Shown: piece by piece, positions 52,259-59,454 of the stretch
How the letters are laid out: the number at the start of each line of letters is the position of its first letter
Position numbering within the stretch: the stretch's first letter is position 1
NCBI GenBank assembly: GCA_020025575.1
Contig: JAHHRW010000005.1
Coordinates: forward strand, 1 to 64,000
Direction: 5' to 3'
Source of the DNA: Oscillospiraceae bacterium
GTDB taxonomy: Bacteria; Bacillota; Clostridia; Oscillospirales; Oscillospiraceae
DNA length: 64,000 nucleotides
Notes under the pieces: model-generated
What the model was told of the DNA's origin: nothing
The model's input: the letters and a program-made list of their open reading frames with translations, nothing else
Databases searched by the model: none
Translations under genes and position numbers: made by a program

Positions 52259-53197
52259 ATGTGCTGTCTGTTTGGTTTACATAACTACAAGAATACCCTG
52301 TCCCAAAAGCAGAAGAACAAAATCCTGTCCGTACTGTCCACCGCCTGTGAAGCACGTGGAACGGACGCTACCGGCATTTCCTATCACGATGGAAACGGAT
52401 TGAAAGTCTACAAGCGTCCGTTACCTGCCCATCTGATGCGGTTTCGTGTGCCTGACACCGCCAATATCATCATGGGGCACACACGGATGACCACGCAAGG
52501 CTCGGAGAAATGGAATCCCAACAACCATCCTTTCCCCGGAAAGGTTAAAAATCAAAGATTTGCCTTGGCGCACAATGGCGTCCTGTACAACGACAGGGAT
52601 CTGAAGAAAAAACACCGCCTGCCGGAATCCAGAATTGAGACGGACAGCTATGTGGCGGTGCAGCTGCTGGAGCAGTCCGGTGAACTGAATTTCTCCAGCC
52701 TGCGGCATATGGCAGAGGAATTGGAAGGCACGTTCACCATCACGGTCCTGTCGGAGAAAAACGAACTGTACTTCGTCAAAGGCGACAATCCCATGTGCAT
52801 CTACCACTATCCGGAGTTGGGGCTGTACCTGTATGCCAGCACCGAGGAAATTTTGAAGAAGGCACTGAAACAGATGCCCTTCGCCTTGGGCAAGCCCGAG
52901 CGGATTGATCTCTATTGCGGTCAAATCCTGTGTATTGACGCAGAAGGCCACCAGAGCCGCAGCAGTTTCGATGACAGCAAGCTCTTTGACGGCTTTTCCA
53001 ATCCTTCCTGGTACCGGTGGCCCGGCTACCAGCCCAGAAAATCCAGCACGGCTGTCAAAGACAATTATGTGGAGGATCTGAAGGCTGTGGCGCCCTACTA
53101 CGGCTATGATCCGGAGCAGATCGACGAGCTTTTAGACGAGGGATTTTCCGCAGAAGAGATTGAGGAAGTTCTCCATTGCGGATGCGGATATTTTTAA
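52259..53197 (+). CDS. Class II glutamine amidotransferase (Ntn-hydrolase)
   Basis: The 312-residue protein begins MCCLFGLHNY, giving an N-terminal Cys nucleophile after Met removal. It has EARGTDATGISY, the GHTRMTTQGS motif (Arg that holds the glutamine carboxylate), NNHPF, LAHNGVLYN and ETDSYV, all GATase II hallmarks as in PurF and GlmS. There is no synthase domain; instead a C-terminal 100-residue tail ends in a UBA-like helical piece (YGYDPEQIDELLDEGFSAEEIEEVL) and CGCGYF. It starts one base after the amidoligase stop, so the two likely work as a glutaminase-ligase pair. Confidence 0.9.
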   Translation: MCCLFGLHNYKNTLSQKQKNKILSVLSTACEARGTDATGISYHDGNGLKVYKRPLPAHLMRFRVPDTANIIMGHTRMTTQGSEKWNPNNHPFPGKVKNQRFALAHNGVLYNDRDLKKKHRLPESRIETDSYVAVQLLEQSGELNFSSLRHMAEELEGTFTITVLSEKNELYFVKGDNPMCIYHYPELGLYLYASTEEILKKALKQMPFALGKPERIDLYCGQILCIDAEGHQSRSSFDDSKLFDGFSNPSWYRWPGYQPRKSSTAVKDNYVEDLKAVAPYYGYDPEQIDELLDEGFSAEEIEEVLHCGCGYF

Positions 53198-53210
53198 GGA
53201 GGTGATGACC

Positions 53211-53546
53211 ATGAACGTGTTGCTGATCAATCCGAGAGAGGTTCCAAAGGTGGTGACCATTGACGGCAGTCTGAAATCCATGCAGGGGCTTGTGGGTGGA
53301 ACAATTCAGGCGGTTTTTCCATTTGTAGACCCGGTGGCACTGGTCTGCAATGATGAGGGAAAACTGCTGGGAATGGAACCGAACCGTGCCCTGCGGCACC
53401 CGGACACCGGCCAAGTGTACGATATTCTTTGTGGGCCGTTCTTCCTCTGCGGTTTGGGGGATGACAATTTTGCTTCACTCAGTGGGGCGCTAATTCAGAA
53501 ATATGAGGAGGTGTTTCATTATCCGGAGCTGTTTATTCCAAGGTAG
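53211..53546 (+). CDS. DUF3846-like protein
   Basis: The 111-residue protein (MNVLLINPREVPKVVTIDGSLKSMQ, then VCNDEGKLLGMEPNRALR and ILCGPFFLCGL) fits the DUF3846 pattern common in Clostridia mobile elements and phage-like regions. Function is unknown. The start at 53211 has a perfect AAGGAGGTGAT site, the strongest in the cassette. It is the third gene of the amidoligase-GATase operon. Confidence 0.7.
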   Translation: MNVLLINPREVPKVVTIDGSLKSMQGLVGGTIQAVFPFVDPVALVCNDEGKLLGMEPNRALRHPDTGQVYDILCGPFFLCGLGDDNFASLSGALIQKYEEVFHYPELFIPR

Positions 53547-53550
53547 AACA

Positions 53551-53662
53551 GTCCCAATAGACTATACCCTAACGGGACTTCAAAATGTGGTCAAAAAGCG
53601 TGCCAATAAAGTTGGTTTCGGAATTTTGGCACGTGCCACGAAAAATTTGACCCTATTGGGAC
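53551..53662. promoter_or_regulatory. Nested palindrome before serine recombinase
   Basis: Three nested inverted repeats share a centre near 53613-53620: GTCCCAATAG (53551) with CTATTGGGAC (53653), GGTCAAA (53589) with TTTGACC (53646), and CGTGCCAA (53599) with TTGGCACG (53626). It ends 16 bases before the recombinase ATG. This fits a resolvase res or crossover site and autoregulatory operator, or an extended cruciform origin. Confidence 0.6.
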
Positions 53663-53678
53663 GGTGGAGGTGTACATT

Positions 53679-54236
53679 ATGAAAATCGGCTACATCCGCA
53701 CCAGCACCGCCGGCCAGAACACCGCACGGCAGGAAGTGCTGATGCAGGAGCTGGGCGTTGACCAAGTGTTTATCGACAGGATGAGCGGCAAATCTTTAGA
53801 AAGGCCGGAGCTGAAAAAGATGATGGGCTTTGTCAGACAGGGCGACACGCTCATTGTGGAATCCATCAGCCGGTTTGCCCGTAATACCCGGGATCTTCTG
53901 GAACTGGTTCAACAGCTTACGGACAAGGGCGTTGCGTTTGTTTCGAAGAAGGAGTCTCTGGATACCGCTACCCCCAGTGGCAGATTTGTCCTGACCATCT
54001 TCGGTGCGGTGGCGGAGCTGGAGCGGGAGTACATCCTGCAACGGCAGAAAGAAGGGATTGCCATTGCCAAGCAAAAGGGTAAGTATAAGGGTCGCAAACC
54101 CATTGCGCGTCCTGATTTTGATGCAGTGGCGGCATCATGGAAAAGGGGGGAAATATCGGCAGTCACTGCCATGGAGCAACTTAATTTATCAAAATCAACA
54201 TTTTACAGGAAAGTGAGGGAGATGCATAATGAGTGA
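53679..54236 (+). CDS. Serine recombinase (resolvase/invertase family)
   Basis: The 185-residue protein has the catalytic Ser in IGYIRTSTAGQNTARQ (about residue 9), the RMSGKSLERPEL and IVESISRFARNTRDL segments, the dimer helix VAELEREYILQRQKEGIAIAK and a C-terminal HTH (ISAVTAMEQLNLSKSTFYRKV). It is a small resolvase/invertase-type enzyme that acts at nearby sites. The ATG at 53679 follows GGAGGT. It lies directly after the nested palindrome, which may be its site. Confidence 0.93.
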   Translation: MKIGYIRTSTAGQNTARQEVLMQELGVDQVFIDRMSGKSLERPELKKMMGFVRQGDTLIVESISRFARNTRDLLELVQQLTDKGVAFVSKKESLDTATPSGRFVLTIFGAVAELEREYILQRQKEGIAIAKQKGKYKGRKPIARPDFDAVAASWKRGEISAVTAMEQLNLSKSTFYRKVREMHNE

Positions 54237-54327
54237 GATTGGATTTTTTGTTTTGGGCTTTACGGTGACATTGGCAATCGTCTGCGTTGCCGATGCTGTT
54301 GTTGAAAATGCCCTGCTGCTAAAATGA
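54229..54327 (+). CDS. Micro-ORF: 32-residue hydrophobic protein
   Basis: ATG at 54229 overlaps the resolvase stop, with GAGGGAG just upstream. The product (MSEIGFFVLGFTVTLAIVCV at the start) is one transmembrane segment followed by ADAVVENALLLK. It overlaps the next micro-ORF as ATGA. Reality as a gene is suggested by the ribosome site and coupling only. Confidence 0.4.
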   Translation: MSEIGFFVLGFTVTLAIVCVADAVVENALLLK

Positions 54328-54410
54328 TTTCCTTTCTGGTCCTGGCTGAGTGCTTTGCAAAAGGTGCGAGCCTGGCTTTGACCACTTACTATATTTACAA
54401 AAAGATATAA
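54324..54410 (+). CDS. Micro-ORF: 28-residue hydrophobic protein
   Basis: This frame starts inside the previous micro-ORF stop (ATGA) and encodes MISFLVLAECFAKGASLALT followed by TYYIYKKI, a single hydrophobic helix with a basic end. It is followed by an A/T-rich stretch and a hairpin at 54435. It could be a paired small membrane protein with 54229-54327. Confidence 0.35.
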   Translation: MISFLVLAECFAKGASLALTTYYIYKKI

Positions 54411-54434
54411 ACCGTATTTATAAAAAAATATAAA

Positions 54435-54460
54435 CCCTGTGGCGAGAGCCACAGGGCTTT
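54435..54460 (+). terminator. Terminator after resolvase operon
   Basis: CCCTGTGGC pairs with GCCACAGGG around GAGA, followed by CTTT. Confidence 0.65.
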
Positions 54461-54516
54461 GGTGAATTGTTAGTGTAAAGAGGCAGACACAACCGCAGAC
54501 AAAAGTAAATCAGATA

Positions 54517-54661
54517 TTTACATCGCCAGGATGATGCTGATTGTATTCATCTTGGCGATGTAGATTTTCTTTTTGGTAATCCTCTGGGGGCACAGAAGCT
54601 TGTCAGTTGTCTGACAAGCCTATCTCTATATCTATGCTTCGACAAGCCTGACAAGGCTGAC
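54517..54661. repeat. Palindrome and short-repeat cluster (possible origin)
   Basis: In the 404-base gene-free stretch 54411-54814, TACATCGCCA (54519) pairs with TGGCGATGTA (54553). GCTTGTCAG (54598) pairs with CTGACAAGC (54611). Variants of CGACAAGCC/TGACAAGG then recur to 54661. Such clusters occur at replication or transfer origins of integrative elements, but no match is claimed. 54662-54814 is AT-rich with no clear signal. Confidence 0.45.
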
Positions 54662-54814
54662 ACTCACCAGGAAAATAGCATTTTGGCGACAAAACCCAAA
54701 ATTAAACGCCGTAATATGGGATAACAATGGTAAAAATGCACAATAGACCACAATTTTGTAAATAAATACCAAGAAATAGGGAATTCTATTGGGAGATTTT
54801 GAGCATTCAGTACC

Positions 54815-55417
54815 TTAGAGGGAATCATACAAAGCTTCTAGTACTGAGAAGTATATTTTCTGGTGTTTTTCAGGGGAGGTAAGCAAATTACAAAGCATCT
54901 TAAATCGTTTTGGATTTGTAAAGGACAAGCTGTTAAAAATTTTTTCTGCAATAAAATGTTGTTTCTCTGGAATTGTAAAGGGTGACTTCAATTCAATGTA
55001 TTTACCATCATCATCACATTCTACATTTCCATCTTTATCAAACGACAATACTAGATCTGGGCTGGAAGTATATCCAAGAACATAGTGAGGTGTAGCATCG
55101 TAAATACTACAAATATCAGGCAATTTTTCCATTGGAATAGATTTTTTTCTGCCTTTTTCATAATTTGAGACCCATTGTACTGAAACACCTAATTTCTTGG
55201 CGAGTTGTGCCTGCGTTTTTATGTCACTACAGGTTGATCCACAGTACTTTGAGCCATTAATATCGGTCCCTTCCTTTGCGCGTTGTGAAGCATTTTCCCG
55301 TAGAGCACATAACCGTTCGGCAAATAATTTGATTCGTTCTGGATCATGCTTTGAAAACCCTTTAGGCCATGTCATAAGCCAATTGATAGAGTATGTATCA
55401 GAATCATATTTGTCCAT
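54815..55417 (-). CDS. XRE-family transcriptional regulator
   Basis: The 200-residue protein has a Cro/CI-type HTH at about residues 75-130: TQAQLAKKLGVSVQWVSNYEKGRKKSIPMEKLPDICSIYDATPHYVLG. The N-terminal 60 residues and a C-terminal helical region (IPEKQHFIAEKIFNSLSFTNPKRFKML) are not recognised. It is divergent from the helicase operon and likely controls it or the integration module. Confidence 0.85.
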   Translation of the reverse strand: MDKYDSDTYSINWLMTWPKGFSKHDPERIKLFAERLCALRENASQRAKEGTDINGSKYCGSTCSDIKTQAQLAKKLGVSVQWVSNYEKGRKKSIPMEKLPDICSIYDATPHYVLGYTSSPDLVLSFDKDGNVECDDDGKYIELKSPFTIPEKQHFIAEKIFNSLSFTNPKRFKMLCNLLTSPEKHQKIYFSVLEALYDSL

Positions 55418-55567
55418 GTTAAGTTCTGCCTTTCATCTCATTAACCCCTTTTTTAAACGCTTTCTCAGCTAGTAAAATTCTAATCTTGTTCAGTGTTTTT
55501 GTCAATAGCAATATCTAGAAAAATCTGCTAGCCTACTGGAGAGGAATTACTGTAAAGGAGGAATAAA

Positions 55568-57217
55568 ATGCTTTGCTCGGAAATGAAACCAATTGAATTG
55601 AAAGTAAGACTTGTTTCAAAATTTAACGACGAATTTGAACCTAGGTTTTACGAGACAATTCCTTGTGCGTCTCGATGGGTGGGTGATGATCTTGAAACGG
55701 AAATTCCGCGTTGGACTCCGCGGAATCCCGTTTTTATAGACGCCCCAGTTGGGCGTGGCAAAAGTTCATTCGTATATCAAAAAGTATTACCGTATGCCTT
55801 GTCGCTGAAACGCAATGTACTTCTCATCAGCAATCGTGTAGCACTTTCTGCACAGCAGAAAAAAGATGTTATGAAAGCGATTGACAGTCCATTACAAGAT
55901 TGTCTGACTGATTACGGTGTGCGTAAGACAGAGAAGTTTGGTCCAGTGTGGGTCACTACGATACACCGCATCCCTGCATTGCTTTCAGATCCTGAAAACA
56001 AAACATGGCTCAATAAATTAGGGTTTGTCGTAATGGACGAAGCACACTTTTTTACATCTGATGCCCAATTTAATAATGGGTGCGATGGGTTACTGGAACT
56101 TATCACAACAAAGTTCCAGCACGCCGTACGAATTTTCATGACGGGAACGAGTTGGGATATTCTAGAGCCGCTAGCTGAGGCAGAGCTTAATAATTACCGC
56201 GATATTTCCAGGGTTATTATGAATTCACCTCTTGAAAACCGTGTCTGCTACAGGTATTTCTTTGAGCCTGATTATAGCCATATCAACCTGAATTTCTTTG
56301 ACAATCTGGAGGCGATGAAGGAAATCATTATGAATTCCCAAGATAAGTTCCTTATATTTTCTGACTCTAAACAACGTGGGCGGGAGTTTGTGAATTCTTT
56401 ACCTGACCGAGCGATGTATTTGGATGCAGACTCGAAAGAAACACCTGAGTGGAACTCGTTATTAAGCAATCATATGTTCGATAAACAAGTACTCGTTACT
56501 ACTGCGGCACTGGACTGCGGAATTGACATTATTGACCCTGCACTAAAGCACCTGGTGATTCTTTCTGACGATCGTGTGACGCTGTTACAAATGCTAGGAC
56601 GAAAACGATTGGCACCCAATGAGAAAATTGAGTTGTATGTCAAAAATGTAACCAGGAAGCATATAAACGACCGGTACTGGCGTACAAGAGGACATTGTCG
56701 GTTGTATGATCGTTATCTAAACGCCGACAAGCATGAGTTAAGTCAACTAATGAACGAAATATGGAATGCGGATGATCCTATGCTGCGGCAATTATTTCGG
56801 CCTGGGAAGGAGATGTTATACCCCAATAAGCTCGCTTTTTTCAAGCTGCGAAAAAGATTGGAATTTTACCGTCATCTAAAAGACGATGGAATAGAATTCG
56901 AAGATGTTATACGCAATTGGCTCGATAAAGCAAAAACTGAGACAGATGATGACGACTGCATGGCGCAGTTAGTTGACTTCTGTGAGCAATTTGAAGGAAT
57001 CGAGCTGAACGACGTGCAGGTTGATAGCCTTAGGCAACGCATAGTCCGAGCACTCAAACAACGTGGACATTCGGAGCCTCAACCTAAGCGGGTAGATACG
57101 TTGAAACAAGCAGCGCTAAATAACCGTTTGCAAAGGCTCGAGCTCCCCTACATGATTCGATCTGATGCTTGGATTATAGAAGGTGAGAATAATGATCGGA
57201 GTGATACTTGTAGCTAA
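55568..57217 (+). CDS. SF2 DEAD/DEAH helicase-like protein
   Basis: The 549-residue protein has Walker A APVGRGKSSFVY (about 59-70), LISNRVALSAQQ (motif Ia), VMDEAHFF (DEAH, about 155-162), FMTGTSWD (motif III-like), LIFSDSKQRGREFVNSLP, TTAALDCGIDIIDP (motif V) and LLQMLGRKRLAP (motif VI). It is therefore a full SF2 ATPase, with a C-terminal helical tail from 420. The N-terminus lacks a nuclease signature. The ribosome site is AAAGGAGG. It may act in element replication or defence; context supports replication (first gene before xis-int). Confidence 0.85.
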   Translation: MLCSEMKPIELKVRLVSKFNDEFEPRFYETIPCASRWVGDDLETEIPRWTPRNPVFIDAPVGRGKSSFVYQKVLPYALSLKRNVLLISNRVALSAQQKKDVMKAIDSPLQDCLTDYGVRKTEKFGPVWVTTIHRIPALLSDPENKTWLNKLGFVVMDEAHFFTSDAQFNNGCDGLLELITTKFQHAVRIFMTGTSWDILEPLAEAELNNYRDISRVIMNSPLENRVCYRYFFEPDYSHINLNFFDNLEAMKEIIMNSQDKFLIFSDSKQRGREFVNSLPDRAMYLDADSKETPEWNSLLSNHMFDKQVLVTTAALDCGIDIIDPALKHLVILSDDRVTLLQMLGRKRLAPNEKIELYVKNVTRKHINDRYWRTRGHCRLYDRYLNADKHELSQLMNEIWNADDPMLRQLFRPGKEMLYPNKLAFFKLRKRLEFYRHLKDDGIEFEDVIRNWLDKAKTETDDDDCMAQLVDFCEQFEGIELNDVQVDSLRQRIVRALKQRGHSEPQPKRVDTLKQAALNNRLQRLELPYMIRSDAWIIEGENNDRSDTCS

Positions 57218-57257
57218 GTCAGGGCAAGAGACGCCGTTTTTTAAGGAGGAATCTATC

Positions 57258-57560
57258 ATGAACTATTACGTTACAGCTGGGCGTAACGGAGCCATTATCA
57301 AGACCAACTATCAATCAGCTTTGTACTGCCGGAAGTATCTGCCACAGGCTATTGTACGAAAATATTCTGATTTTCCATCAGCGGAACAGGCCGCTATCGA
57401 GCATATTTGCTCCATTACCCCCCCTTACATCAAGTGTCCTGATCGTATTGAGATCGATGTTATGATCACGGTAAACAAGCTAATAAAGCAATCCCAAGGG
57501 ATCAAAGAACCTGGGACAGACTTGAGTACAGCGCCCATTATCTTTGAGAATATGCCATGA
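57258..57560 (+). CDS. Small protein with viroplasmin-like N-terminus
   Basis: The 100-residue protein begins NYYVTAGRNGAIIKTNYQSA and continues PQAIVRKYSDFPSAEQAAIEHI. This resembles the viroplasmin / RNase H1 hybrid-binding domain (YYVxxGR..GI...W...K.F.....A), though the usual Trp is absent. If right it would bind RNA-DNA hybrids, a natural partner for the helicase 40 bases upstream. The ATG at 57258 has TAAGGAGG. Confidence 0.5.
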   Translation: MNYYVTAGRNGAIIKTNYQSALYCRKYLPQAIVRKYSDFPSAEQAAIEHICSITPPYIKCPDRIEIDVMITVNKLIKQSQGIKEPGTDLSTAPIIFENMP

Positions 57561-57665
57561 GCACCTAGGGACTTTCCCTCTATGTGATTAAAATCGCAAC
57601 ATGTCCATCCTACTCTACTAGAACTGTCTAGTACCTGCCAAAATCTCAATCGAAAGGTGATTGCT

Positions 57666-57896
57666 ATGAATATCAACGAACTGAAAGCACTGATCAATCA
57701 ACACCCAGTCTACATCCCAATACGAGAGGTCGCCAAATTCTTAGGGGCCTCCGAAACCGGTCTGCGAGCCTCAATAGACCAAGGACGTTGCCCATTTGGC
57801 TTTTCATGGACACTCGGATCCCGCTCGGGCTATAAGGTCCCAACACTGGCCTTTGTGAGCTGGATTACGAAAGGTACGATCCAGCTGGATATCTAG
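57666..57896 (+). CDS. xis: Excisionase-like protein
   Basis: The 76-residue protein (IPIREVAKFLGASETGLRASIDQGRCPFGFSWTLGSRSGYKVPTLAFVSWITKG) has the small winged HTH layout of tyrosine-recombinase directionality factors and lies just before int. AAAGG is 8 bases before the ATG. The gene symbol reflects position and fold, not a confirmed homologue. Confidence 0.65.
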   Translation: MNINELKALINQHPVYIPIREVAKFLGASETGLRASIDQGRCPFGFSWTLGSRSGYKVPTLAFVSWITKGTIQLDI

Positions 57897-57905
57897 ATTT
57901 TGTTT

Positions 57906-57938
57906 CATGGGGGAGAGCGATCTCCCCCATGGCTTTTA
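57906..57938 (+). terminator. Hairpin between xis and int
   Basis: The 11-bp perfect stem CATGGGGGAGA/TCTCCCCCATG with a GCGA loop is followed by GCTTTT. It lies 10 bases past the excisionase-like stop and could limit read-through into int. Confidence 0.7.
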
Positions 57939-57944
57939 GAAAGG

Positions 57945-59105
57945 ATGATTACAATAGCACAAAAACGCTTTGAACACAAAATCACACTTGGAAAAGACTG
58001 GCGAGGTACGCTCATTCGCAAGTCGTTCTACAGCACAAAAAGTAAGGCTGATGCGAAAAGAAAAGCAGAAAAGTACCGTGCACAATATGAACTGGATCTG
58101 CTTTGCGGTGGGGAGGCGGCAAGACCGCGAGTGCGTTTCAGGGATTGGGCAGAGGTGTGCCTAGAAAAATACAAGAGACCGTTTGTGAAAGGAAACTCTT
58201 ACACGGGGACCTACCTTCACCCGTTGCGGGATCATCTAATGCCTACCTTTGGAGACGCAGTTTTAGAAGATATTCTTCCTGTGCATGTGCAAGATTATGT
58301 AAATCGAATGATAAAGCGTTACAAGCCCGAGACAATCAAGAAGGATGTAGCGGTACTTGCGTTTATCATGGAACATGCGGTGGAAAATGGTTACTGTAAA
58401 ACAAACCCTGTCACCAAGACGATACAGCTGCCTAGAATTGAAAGGGCGGAAAAACGGGCTTATACACAAGAGGAATATAACAAGGTCTATGAGTTCTGCA
58501 AAAAGTATCCAGATGGCCTGTCAATCATGGTTCTGATGGAGACGGGTATTAGCAGAAGTGAGCTGCTTGGTCTAAGATGGGACGATCTAGACCTGGAAAC
58601 GGGGACGCTTTTCATTAACCAGGGGCTAGTTTCCTATAAAGACGCAAATGGGCAATGGGTAACAGAGTCGGAAGGGTTGAAAAACTCATACAGAAAAAGG
58701 GCTATTCCGATTGTAGACCCTGAGTTATTGCGACGTTTGCGAGCAAAGCCTAGACGAATCAGTTATAATCCGAATTATACGGAAGGCCATGACACGGTAG
58801 TAGTAGATACGGGGTATGTTTTTCATAGTCCTACAGGGAAACCGTACCAGCCTAACAATTGGAATAACCGAGTCTTTCTACCATTTATGAAAGCACTACA
58901 TGAGGCTTATCCAGATATTCCTCAATTGTCTGCACATGAGTTGCGACATACCAGGGCCACACTGTGGATTGCACAGGGCGTATCGGCATTTCTAACAGCA
59001 AGGCTTTTGGGACACAGCGACACGAAGATGCTGATGAAAATCTACGATCACACGGATGAGGGAACATTACGAAAAGTATTGGAAGATGCAAAAATGCAGG
59101 GATGA
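57945..59105 (+). CDS. int: Tyrosine-type site-specific integrase
   Basis: The 386-residue recombinase has an N-terminal arm-binding AP2-like domain (RFEHKITLGKDWRGTLIRKSFYSTKSKADAKRKAEKY), a SAM-like core-binding domain (about 85-160) and a catalytic domain. The active site has Arg about 204 in GISRSELLGLRWDD, the HELRHTR box (about 330), LLGHSDTKM and the nucleophile Tyr in KIYDH (about 367). It sits at the tRNA-Val end of the element. The start is uncertain: ATG 57945 has AGAAAGG too close, and an upstream in-frame ATG at 57900 would read through the hairpin. Confidence 0.93.
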   Translation: MITIAQKRFEHKITLGKDWRGTLIRKSFYSTKSKADAKRKAEKYRAQYELDLLCGGEAARPRVRFRDWAEVCLEKYKRPFVKGNSYTGTYLHPLRDHLMPTFGDAVLEDILPVHVQDYVNRMIKRYKPETIKKDVAVLAFIMEHAVENGYCKTNPVTKTIQLPRIERAEKRAYTQEEYNKVYEFCKKYPDGLSIMVLMETGISRSELLGLRWDDLDLETGTLFINQGLVSYKDANGQWVTESEGLKNSYRKRAIPIVDPELLRRLRAKPRRISYNPNYTEGHDTVVVDTGYVFHSPTGKPYQPNNWNNRVFLPFMKALHEAYPDIPQLSAHELRHTRATLWIAQGVSAFLTARLLGHSDTKMLMKIYDHTDEGTLRKVLEDAKMQG

Positions 59106-59121
59106 GTACTGAATAAAATAA

Positions 59122-59155
59122 GCCGAACCAGTATTCTGGTTCGGCGTTGCTTGTT
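59122..59155 (+). terminator. Terminator after int
   Basis: GCCGAACCAG pairs with CTGGTTCGGC around TATT, followed by a T-rich stretch. Confidence 0.75.
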
Positions 59156-59157
59156 TT

Positions 59158-59184
59158 AAAAGTGTCGTATTCTTGTCGTACAAA
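59158..59184 (+). repeat. Arm-type integrase repeat, right
   Basis: This block matches 36164-36190 in 26 of 27 bases, with the same two GTCGTA units 11 bases apart. It lies 108 bases inside the right core repeat. Confidence 0.7.
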
Positions 59185-59254
59185 AAGATTTGGTTTGAAT
59201 TTCATTATAAAGTGTTGCTGGAAATAGCACCCAAAAGTTATGAAAACACACGTA

Positions 59255-59288
59255 AAAAAGAAAAAACCACCATCGTTTGATGGTGGTT
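59255..59288 (-). terminator. tRNA-Val terminator (element-borne copy)
   Basis: AACCACCATC-GTTT-GATGGTGGTT with a T-run on the minus strand ends the rebuilt tRNA-Val. The loop differs from the left copy (AAAT), so the element brought its own version. Confidence 0.85.
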
Positions 59289-59291
59289 TTA

Positions 59292-59339
59292 TGGTGGACG
59301 ATAACGGACTCGAACCGCTGACCCTGCGCACGTCAAGCG
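59292..59339 (-). repeat. Right att direct repeat (tRNA-Val 3' half)
   Basis: These 48 bases are identical to 36031-36078. Here they are continuous with the tRNA 5' half, so the functional tRNA is preserved. Confidence 0.93.
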
Positions 59340-59367
59340 CATGCTCTACCAGCTGAGCTAATCGTCC
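59292..59367 (-). tRNA. tRNA-Val (GAC)
   Basis: The minus-strand cloverleaf has acceptor GGACGAT/ATCGTCC, D-arm GCTC...GAGC, anticodon stem TGCGC-TTGACGT-GCGCA (GAC), a T-arm with GTTCGAG, and an encoded CCA. It is the integration site of the 23-kb element. Confidence 0.95.
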
Positions 59368-59398
59368 AAGTTAATTTGTTCGGCTCGGAACATTTGGT

Positions 59399-59427
59399 AT
59401 TATACTAGATAAACAACCGTTTGTCAA
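59399..59427 (-). promoter_or_regulatory. Promoter of tRNA-Val
   Basis: On the minus strand a perfect TTGACA (59422-59427), 17 bases and a perfect TATAAT (59399-59404) form a consensus SigA promoter 32 bases from the tRNA 5' end. Confidence 0.9.
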
Positions 59428-59454
59428 CATGTATTTTACAAAATTCTAAAGATT

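Larger units (their letters stand above)
36031..59339. mobile_element. Integrative (mobilizable) element in tRNA-Val
   Basis: A 23.3-kb island is bounded by a perfect 48-bp direct repeat (36031-36078 and 59292-59339) that equals the 3' half of tRNA-Val(GAC), from the anticodon loop to CCA. A tyrosine integrase, an excisionase-like gene and paired arm-type repeats lie inside the ends. The intact tRNA is rebuilt at the right end; the left copy is the displaced original 3' half. A short relaxase-like gene and candidate oriT suggest mobilization, but no conjugation apparatus is present. Cargo is mostly defence-like, and base composition changes between modules. Confidence 0.92.

Noticed and set aside
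57930..57972. Short frame MAFRKDDYNSTKTL starting at ATG 57929 in the hairpin
   Set aside because: It ends after 14 codons and begins within the terminator stem; there is no evidence that it is translated.
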